NCBI RefSeq assembly: GCF_000802965.1
Contig: NZ_JSAK01000018.1
Location: 124,001-188,000 of the forward strand
DNA from: Pseudomonas fluorescens
GTDB lineage: Bacteria; Pseudomonadota; Gammaproteobacteria; Pseudomonadales; Pseudomonadaceae
DNA: 64,000 bases
Direction: 5' to 3'
Shown here: in pieces, positions 57,903 through 64,000 of the stretch
Numbering within the stretch: position 1 is the stretch's first letter
Layout: each line of letters starts with the position of its first letter
The notes under the pieces: generated by a model
The model's input: only the letters and a program-made list of their open reading frames with translations
What the model was told of the DNA's origin: nothing
Database searches by the model: none
Translations under genes and position numbers: made by a program

Positions 57903-59243
57903 CTAAACATTGCCGGTCCTGGCTTGAGCGGCGGGCGGTACGTCGACGAAACGCTTGGCGAGGAAGCCGTAGAGCAGGTAACCAAAGGCAAGCACCAGTG
58001 TGCCGCCCATCACCGCATCCTTGCCGCAGGCAAACAGGGCATACAACGAGTAAGCCACCGCAATCAGTAAAACCACCAGGTTGCGTGTGTACACGCCAGG
58101 ACTCACCTGGGCCTTGTGCATGATCACCAGCAAGCCGGTCAGCGCTGTGATGTAAGGGATCAGGTTGGTCACTGCCGCCAGGCTCACCAGTTTGCTGAAC
58201 TGCGCAGCGGCATCGGGCGAGATAGTCGACACGGCCATGACGGTCTGCAACACACCGCAGACGATCATGCCGATGACGGGCGCATTGCTGGCGTTGACCT
58301 TGCTGAACAGTTTGAGGAACAGGTTCTGGTCAGCAGTCATCTTGGCGGTTTGGGCCAGGGTGAACTGCCAGCCCAGCAGCGAGCCGACGCAGGCCATGAC
58401 CGCCAGGGCCATGACGATGTTACCTACCATAGGGTTGAATATTTTGGCGTAGACCAGCGCGAAAGGTGCCGAGGAATTGGCCAGCTCAGCGTTGGGAATG
58501 ATGCCTTGGATAACCGTGGTCGACAGCACATAAACCGCGGCTGCGCCCAAGGTGCCGAACAAGCAGGCAAGCGGGACGTTGCGCTTGGGGTTTTCCACTG
58601 CATCGGTGGCCTGAGCCGCCGACTCCATACCGAGGAAGGCCCACAGGGTAAGGGGGATGGCCTTACCAATGGCTTCGGAGATGGCCAGATTGTTGGGGTT
58701 CCACGCGGCTTCCAGCACTTTGGAGTCGAACCAGAACCAGCCGATGATGCTCAGGCCCGCCACCGGAATGATCACACCCCACACAGTAAACGCGCCGATC
58801 TTGCCAGTGATGCTCGGGCCACCGAAGTTGGCAATGATGGTGATCCAGATCAGCCCGACCGTGCCGACGAATAACGGAATAGCACCCGTGCTCAGCCAGG
58901 GCACAAAAGCACTGAGGTAGCCGACCGCCGAGATCGCGACCGCGACGTTGGCGATCGCTAGGGACAGAAAGTACAGGTACGAGCAGAGGAAGAAGCCCGA
59001 CTTCGCATGGGCTTCTTCGGTGTACGCGGACAAGCCGCCGGAGCGCGAGCAGAACACCCCGCACTGGGCGAAACAATAGGCAATGGCCATCGAGCCGATC
59101 GCTGTAAAAATCCATGATAACAACGAGACTGCACCCAGTTGGGCCATGTTGGTGGGCAGCATAATGATGCCTGACCCCATCATGTTGACCGTGACCAGCG
59201 TGGTGAGCCCCATCAGGCCCATTTTTTTGCTTGAATCAGCCAT
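57903..59243 (-). CDS. potE: Putrescine:ornithine antiporter PotE
   Basis: Inner-membrane APC-family exchanger of 446 residues with 12 helices. The start MGLMGLTTLVTVNMMGSGII and the NPKRNVPLACLFGTLGAAAV segment match PotE. PotE exchanges extracellular ornithine for intracellular putrescine, fitting the two decarboxylases upstream. AAGGAG is 7 bases before the ATG at 59243; it follows the decarboxylase gene by 77 bases. Cadaverine/lysine exchange is possible because the second decarboxylase may use lysine. Confidence 0.9.
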   Translation of the reverse strand: MADSSKKMGLMGLTTLVTVNMMGSGIIMLPTNMAQLGAVSLLSWIFTAIGSMAIAYCFAQCGVFCSRSGGLSAYTEEAHAKSGFFLCSYLYFLSLAIANVAVAISAVGYLSAFVPWLSTGAIPLFVGTVGLIWITIIANFGGPSITGKIGAFTVWGVIIPVAGLSIIGWFWFDSKVLEAAWNPNNLAISEAIGKAIPLTLWAFLGMESAAQATDAVENPKRNVPLACLFGTLGAAAVYVLSTTVIQGIIPNAELANSSAPFALVYAKIFNPMVGNIVMALAVMACVGSLLGWQFTLAQTAKMTADQNLFLKLFSKVNASNAPVIGMIVCGVLQTVMAVSTISPDAAAQFSKLVSLAAVTNLIPYITALTGLLVIMHKAQVSPGVYTRNLVVLLIAVAYSLYALFACGKDAVMGGTLVLAFGYLLYGFLAKRFVDVPPAAQARTGNV

Positions 59244-59320
59244 CGCCTACTCCTTGCCCTATTCAAAGTTTGACCCTGTCCCGGTGATGTGTAGCCAGCT
59301 ACCGGCTAAGAGGGAAATCC

Positions 59321-61621
59321 TTACTGTTTGACTACATAGACTTTGTAGATGGGGCGCCCTTGGCTATCGCGTTCGATCTCGACACCATGGTTATCGTGTT
59401 CGAAGCCGGGAAAGCGGCCATCGAAAGCTTCCATCGCCAGTAGGTAGTCAACAATGGCTTTTTTGTCGGCACCGGCTTTCTCGCCAGGCATCATCAGAGG
59501 AATGCCTGGTGGATACGGGACGACCTGCACGGCAACGGTACGCCCCTGCATATCGTTTACGGCTATTTGCTCGATTTCGCCCCTGACCAACTTGGCGTAG
59601 GTATCCCTTGGCGAAGACACCGGGTCGGGCAATACGGTGTAGGCAGCATCCATGTTGTGCAGCATTTTCGTGGCAAGCATTTCCTGGTGCATCTCTTGCG
59701 CCAGGTCTTTGAGGCCCATCCCGCTGTACCGGTCGCTGTGGCTATCGACCAAGTCGGGCATCACCTGTTCGAGGGGCGAGTTTCCGTCGTAGTGTTTTTT
59801 GAACTCCATCAGACCGGCCACCAGCGAGCCCCATTTTCCTTTGGTCACGCCCAGACTGAACAACAGCAGGATCGAGTAGGGCTCGGTCTTTTCCACCACA
59901 ATGCCGCGACTGGAGAGGAAGGACGAAACCAGCGGCGCTGGAATGCCGCTGTTCTCCATCTGGCCTTCTAGGGTTTGCCCCGGAGTTAGCACGGTGACCT
60001 TTATCGGGTCGAGCATGCAGTAGTCGCTGCCCAGGTCGCCGAAGCCGTGCCAGGTGGCCTCAGGTTTGAGCACCCAGGCGTCGCCTTGGCGAAGGATTTC
60101 GGGATCGACGTCGACAAAGGGAACACCGTTTACTACGTCCGGTTGCCAGACGCCGAACCACCAATCATTGGCGTTGCGCTGCAGTATTTCCTTGTTCAGG
60201 CGCACCATAGCCTGGCGAAAGGCGATGGCTTCGCCGATGGATTCATCAGTGAGGTAACCACCGGCATCGTTCATCATTTTCGCCGAGACGTCGGTCGAGG
60301 CGATGATGCTGTACTGTGGCGAAGTCGAGGTGTGCATCATGAAGGCTTCGTTGAACAAGGCCGGTTTGACCGGCACCTTGCCCGAACGAATATGGATCAT
60401 CGAGGCCTGGGATAGCGCAGCCAACAGTTTATGTGTGGAGTGGGTAACGGTGACGGTGGCGTCGTCGTCATGCCGCTCACCGCGGTGCATGCCGTAGCGC
60501 CCCTCATACAATGGGTTGAAACGGGCATAGGCGTACCAAGCTTCATCGTAGTGGATACGATCGACGCTTTGGCTCAGTTCGCGGGTAGTCGTCTGCACGT
60601 TGTAGCACAGGCCGTCATAGGTCGAGTTGGTCAGCACTGCCAACACTGGTTTGGCAGACTTGTTGGTCGCCAACGGGCTTTCGGTGAGTTTCTGCGCAAT
60701 GGCGGCGGGGGTCAGCTCGGTGCGTGGTACCGGCCCGATCAGGCCGCGTGCGTTGCGCCGTGGACGCAAGTACAGCGGCACCGCGCCGGACATGTTCAAG
60801 GCATAGTTCAACGATTTGTGGCAGTTACGGTCCACCAGCACGGCATCACCATCGGTCACCGCCGAGTGCAGGACGATCTCGTTGCTTGCTGAGCTGCCGC
60901 CCACGGAAAAGAAGGTGAAGTCGGCGCCAAACACCCGTGCGGCATATTTTTCCGCTTCATCGATCGGGCCGGAATGGTCGTTGAGCGAACCCAGCTCGCC
61001 GACCGAAACGCTCAGATCCGAGCGCAGCATCTGCTCGCCATAAAAGTCGATAAATGCACGACCTACAGCAGTCTTCATGAAAGCAGTTCCGCCGGTGTGG
61101 CCCGGGGTGTGCCAAGAATACTCATGGGTACCGGCGAAGTTTACCAGCGCGCCGAAAAACGGCGGCAAGATACTGTTCAGATAACGGCGGGAGGCGGCTT
61201 CGATGCGCCCGGCGATAAACTCCGGGCTATCTTCAGGCTGCCAGATGAAACCGTCGATGTTCTCCACGAAGGCCAGCGGTACCTGGCTCTGATGCGCCCG
61301 GCTCATGCCGAGCATGATTGGCAGCTGTGCCGTGCGCCGACGGATCAGCTGGATCAACTGCAGCGCCAAGTCCTGGTTGGTTTCGCAAAGGCCCCAGCCG
61401 ATGATCGCGCAACAGTAGGCCGAGTTGGCGCTGACGGCGATTTCAGCTTCTTCCAGCGACCCGGCTAGCTCCACTTCCAAATCATGTTCATGCAGAGCAG
61501 CAGCTATTGCCTCGACGCTGCGCAGAATGATGCTGTCAGTATGTTCCTGGGTGTTGGCCACGATTAGCACTGGGAAACGCTGCGCCAAATCCGTTGGTAA
61601 TCGAGTTTGCGAGTGACTCAT
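59321..61621 (-). CDS. Orn/Lys/Arg decarboxylase (lysine/arginine type)
   Basis: PLP-dependent fold-I decarboxylase of 766 residues. The N-terminal wing domain spans residues 10-140. The PLP Lys is in THSTHKLLAALSQAS, with YSWHTPGHTGG and DRIHYDEAWYAYARFNPLYE as substrate and cofactor segments. The C-terminal part (VVPYPPGIPLMMPGEKAG) is typical. It resembles both P. aeruginosa LdcA and E. coli AdiA, so lysine or arginine is the likely substrate; I cannot choose. The ATG at 61621 has AAGGA 8 bases upstream. Second gene of the four-gene operon, 34 bases after speF. Confidence 0.87.
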   Translation of the reverse strand: MSHSQTRLPTDLAQRFPVLIVANTQEHTDSIILRSVEAIAAALHEHDLEVELAGSLEEAEIAVSANSAYCCAIIGWGLCETNQDLALQLIQLIRRRTAQLPIMLGMSRAHQSQVPLAFVENIDGFIWQPEDSPEFIAGRIEAASRRYLNSILPPFFGALVNFAGTHEYSWHTPGHTGGTAFMKTAVGRAFIDFYGEQMLRSDLSVSVGELGSLNDHSGPIDEAEKYAARVFGADFTFFSVGGSSASNEIVLHSAVTDGDAVLVDRNCHKSLNYALNMSGAVPLYLRPRRNARGLIGPVPRTELTPAAIAQKLTESPLATNKSAKPVLAVLTNSTYDGLCYNVQTTTRELSQSVDRIHYDEAWYAYARFNPLYEGRYGMHRGERHDDDATVTVTHSTHKLLAALSQASMIHIRSGKVPVKPALFNEAFMMHTSTSPQYSIIASTDVSAKMMNDAGGYLTDESIGEAIAFRQAMVRLNKEILQRNANDWWFGVWQPDVVNGVPFVDVDPEILRQGDAWVLKPEATWHGFGDLGSDYCMLDPIKVTVLTPGQTLEGQMENSGIPAPLVSSFLSSRGIVVEKTEPYSILLLFSLGVTKGKWGSLVAGLMEFKKHYDGNSPLEQVMPDLVDSHSDRYSGMGLKDLAQEMHQEMLATKMLHNMDAAYTVLPDPVSSPRDTYAKLVRGEIEQIAVNDMQGRTVAVQVVPYPPGIPLMMPGEKAGADKKAIVDYLLAMEAFDGRFPGFEHDNHGVEIERDSQGRPIYKVYVVKQ

Positions 61622-61655
61622 GCGGATATCCTTGAGCAATGATTTGGGTGCAGCA

Positions 61656-63839
61656 TCAGGCCTTGAGTACGTATCCATAAGCGCGAATACGGCCACCTTC
61701 TTCTTTCAGGTACACACCTTGAAGTTCCGGCGTGAACCCGGGCAACGCATTGATGCCTTCTTCCAGTGCCAGGAAATATTTCAGCACCGCGCCACCCCAG
61801 ATTTCCCCCGGCACCACGCACAACACACCGGGTGGATAGGGCAGAGCGCCTTCGGCAGCAATACGACCGTCGGCATCGGCCAGCGCGACCAACTCGACAT
61901 TGCCGCGGATGTATTCGATCTGCGCTTGCTGGGGGTTCATGGCTTTTCTCGGGAAGTGTTCCTTGCGAAACATGTCCTTCTGCAGTTGCTGCACGTTATG
62001 GCTGCGGTACAGGTCGTGCATTTCCTGGCAGAGCTGGCGGATGCTGTAGTTGCGGTAGCGGTCTTCGTACCGCGTGTAGATTGCCGGCAGCACCCGGCTC
62101 ATGGGCGCGTCATCGCTGATGAACTGCTCGAAGCGCGCCAGTTGCGCGGCAAGATGAGCCATCTTCGCCCAGTCTTCTGCGGGCGTGAGCAGGAACAGGA
62201 TCGAGTTGAGGTCACACTTTTCCGGCACGATGCCGTTCTGGCGCAGGAAGTTGGCCAGGATGCCGGCGTGGATGCCGAAGTCGGTGTAGCTGCCGTCAAT
62301 CGGGTCGATGCCTGGGGTGGTGAACAGCAGCTTGCAGGGGTCGATGAAGTATTGCTTGTCGGCATAGCCGGGAAAGGCGTGCCAGCGATCCTTGGGGTGG
62401 AATTCGAAGAAACGCAGGTCGCTGGCGATGGCGTCGGTGGGGTGGTCCTGCCATGGGCGCCCGTCGATGGTTTCCGGCACGAATGGGCGGACCAGGGTGC
62501 AGGCCTCCAAGATCAGCTTGCGTGCGTTGATGCCGAACTTCACGCAGTCTTCCCACAGGCGCAAGCCACTGCGACCGGCGTGGATGCGCGCATTCACATC
62601 CAGCGAGGCGAACAGCGGGTAGAACGGGCTGGTGGAGGCCTGGGCCATGAAGGCGTTGTTCAACCGCGCGTGATTGCAGTAGCGCGGCTGGCCCTTGATG
62701 TGGCGGTCCTTCTTGTGGATCTGCGAGGCCTGGGAGAAGCCGGCCTGCTGTTTGTGCACCGATTGCGTGACGAAGATTCCCGGGGCGTCTTCGCCCAGGT
62801 CCAGCAGCATCGGCGAGCAATCCTTCATCATCGGGATGAACTGTTCGTAGCCCACCCACGCTGAGTCGAACAGGATGTAGTCGCACAGTTTGCCGATGCG
62901 GTCGACCACCTGGCGAGCGTTGTAGATGGTGCCGTCATAAGTGCCCAACTGGATGATTGCCAGGCGAAATGGGCGTGGTAACTCAGCCTTGTCCGGGGCG
63001 ACTTCCTTGATCAGCTCACGCAGGTAGTCTTCTTCAAAGCAATGGGCGTCGATGCCGCCGATGAAGCCGTAGGGGTTGCGCGCGGTTTCCAGGTACACCG
63101 GCGTGGCGCCGGCCTGGAGCAATGCACCCTGGTGATTGGATTTATGGTTGTTGCGGTCGAACAACACCAGGTCGCCAGGCGTCAGTAGAGCGTTGGTGAC
63201 CACCTTGTTCGAGGCCGATGTGCCGTTGAGCACGAAGTAAGTCTTGTCGGCGTTGAACACCTTGGCGGCATGCTTTTGCGCAAGCAGCGCCGGGCCTTCG
63301 TGGATCAATAAGTCACCCAGTTTGACGTCGGCGTTGCACATGTCGGCGCGGAACAGAGTTTCGCCAAAAAAATCGAAGAATTGGCGGCCGGCGGGGTGCT
63401 TGCGAAAGAATTGACCGCCCTGGTGACCGGGGCAGGCGAAGGTCGCATTGGCGGCCTCGGTGTAGTGCTTGAGGGCATCGAAGAAGGGCGGCAACAAGTT
63501 TTCTTCGTAAGCCTTGGCGGCCGTTTCTATTTGGTTACCGTAGTACTCGGCATTGTAGCTGGAGAGGTCAAACACACCGTTGACCTGCAGAATGACATCT
63601 TGTAGCTGCTTGTAGACTTCTAAGGAGCGATTGCCGCGGCCTTGCGATGCAACTAGAAAAATCGGGATGTCGAAGCCGGTTCGCTTGATGGAATCCAACG
63701 CCCCTGCTGCCAAATCATCCACTGAAAGAACGGCGACGGCGACATCGGTAAAGTCGGTCTGTTCGAGGGGAACGACTTCACGAGCGGTACGGAAACAATC
63801 TCGCGTCGCTTCGCTGGCAGCGATTTTCAAAGCATTCAT
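61656..63839 (-). CDS. speF: Inducible-type ornithine decarboxylase (SpeF/SpeC-like)
   Basis: PLP decarboxylase of 727 residues, the size of E. coli SpeC/SpeF. The PLP Lys is in TQSVHKQQAGFSQASQ, with ATFACPGHQGGQFFRKHPAG and NGTSASNKVVTNALLTPGDL nearby, all of the ornithine type. The C-terminal PYPPGVLCVVPGEIWGG also matches. Product is putrescine from ornithine, using up one proton. It is the first gene of the operon with the second decarboxylase, PotE and a binding protein. The Pseudomonas biosynthetic SpeC is a different fold, so this one is probably an accessory degradative enzyme. About 160 upstream bases are visible. Confidence 0.88.
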   Translation of the reverse strand: MNALKIAASEATRDCFRTAREVVPLEQTDFTDVAVAVLSVDDLAAGALDSIKRTGFDIPIFLVASQGRGNRSLEVYKQLQDVILQVNGVFDLSSYNAEYYGNQIETAAKAYEENLLPPFFDALKHYTEAANATFACPGHQGGQFFRKHPAGRQFFDFFGETLFRADMCNADVKLGDLLIHEGPALLAQKHAAKVFNADKTYFVLNGTSASNKVVTNALLTPGDLVLFDRNNHKSNHQGALLQAGATPVYLETARNPYGFIGGIDAHCFEEDYLRELIKEVAPDKAELPRPFRLAIIQLGTYDGTIYNARQVVDRIGKLCDYILFDSAWVGYEQFIPMMKDCSPMLLDLGEDAPGIFVTQSVHKQQAGFSQASQIHKKDRHIKGQPRYCNHARLNNAFMAQASTSPFYPLFASLDVNARIHAGRSGLRLWEDCVKFGINARKLILEACTLVRPFVPETIDGRPWQDHPTDAIASDLRFFEFHPKDRWHAFPGYADKQYFIDPCKLLFTTPGIDPIDGSYTDFGIHAGILANFLRQNGIVPEKCDLNSILFLLTPAEDWAKMAHLAAQLARFEQFISDDAPMSRVLPAIYTRYEDRYRNYSIRQLCQEMHDLYRSHNVQQLQKDMFRKEHFPRKAMNPQQAQIEYIRGNVELVALADADGRIAAEGALPYPPGVLCVVPGEIWGGAVLKYFLALEEGINALPGFTPELQGVYLKEEGGRIRAYGYVLKA

Positions 63840-64000
63840 AACCAGACTCTCTCGATTTCATGACGTCGAAGTTCCTGGGCAAGTCTCTTCAGAGGCACTA
63901 CTGTCCGGGGTCGGGAACGTTTTTCCTCATTGGGTATAGTTCATTTTTTTAGTTTGATATTTTTTGGGGAGCTTTTTTCCGGGCCTACGGAGTCTTGAGG

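Noticed and set aside
61620..62864. Plus-strand frame of about 414 codons opposite speF
   Set aside because: Same reason: antisense of a clear decarboxylase gene, no homology pattern.

Overview
The window is a high-GC Gammaproteobacterial chromosome segment, almost certainly a Pseudomonas of the fluorescens/putida type. Evidence is the gene content (mexVW, bifA, sodB, icmP, pobA/pobR, aruI, mifSR), gene order that follows P. aeruginosa in two blocks, and more than fifteen Pseudomonas-style REP/REPIN inverted repeats between genes. No rRNA, tRNA, insertion sequence or CRISPR array was seen.

Left block (1-16 kb), conserved backbone. An RND efflux pair (mexV, mexW running off the left edge) is followed by a periplasmic iron module of two imelysins, a di-heme oxidoreductase and a DUF1513 protein, with a Fur-box-like palindrome in front of icmP. 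Next come bifA (c-di-GMP phosphodiesterase, TTG start), sodB, a LysE/ArgO exporter with an ACT protein and the divergent ArgP regulator, an epimerase, a coiled-coil membrane protein and a tandem Cache protein. This follows P. aeruginosa PA4375 down to about PA4360.

Middle block (16-40 kb), variable metabolic cargo. It holds an MFS exporter, pobA with divergent pobR (4-hydroxybenzoate use), two LysR-linked groups, and a 2-ketoarginine decarboxylase (aruI)/aldehyde dehydrogenase pair followed by a polyamine-type ABC transporter. An AraC gene sits beside a 68-bp tandem repeat. A small secreted repeat protein precedes a kgtP-mifR-mifS dicarboxylate unit, whose transporter has a well-formed sigma-54 promoter and two palindromic upstream sites.

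Second conserved block (40-51 kb). Class I fumarase, a membrane GGDEF protein, a ferredoxin-type reductase, an enoyl-CoA hydratase and pykA match P. aeruginosa PA4333-PA4329. A TPR lipoprotein, a PilZ protein, a DUF58 protein and a MoxR ATPase follow. A small Ig-like gene has been inserted between the hydratase and pykA and is flanked by a duplicated terminator.

Right part (51-64 kb), accessory. It looks AT-richer and more eroded: a frameshifted zinc-ribbon gene, a DapF-like protein with one catalytic Cys replaced by Ser, a short tyrosine recombinase, an antibiotic-biosynthesis-monooxygenase gene and a deleted relic of it 2 kb away, two paralogous small proteins, and a Ca2+/H+ antiporter. Last is a four-gene operon with two fold-I amino-acid decarboxylases (ornithine, and lysine/arginine type), a PotE antiporter and a periplasmic binding protein. 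This last operon probably exchanges extracellular amino acid for polyamine, consuming protons in the cytoplasm.
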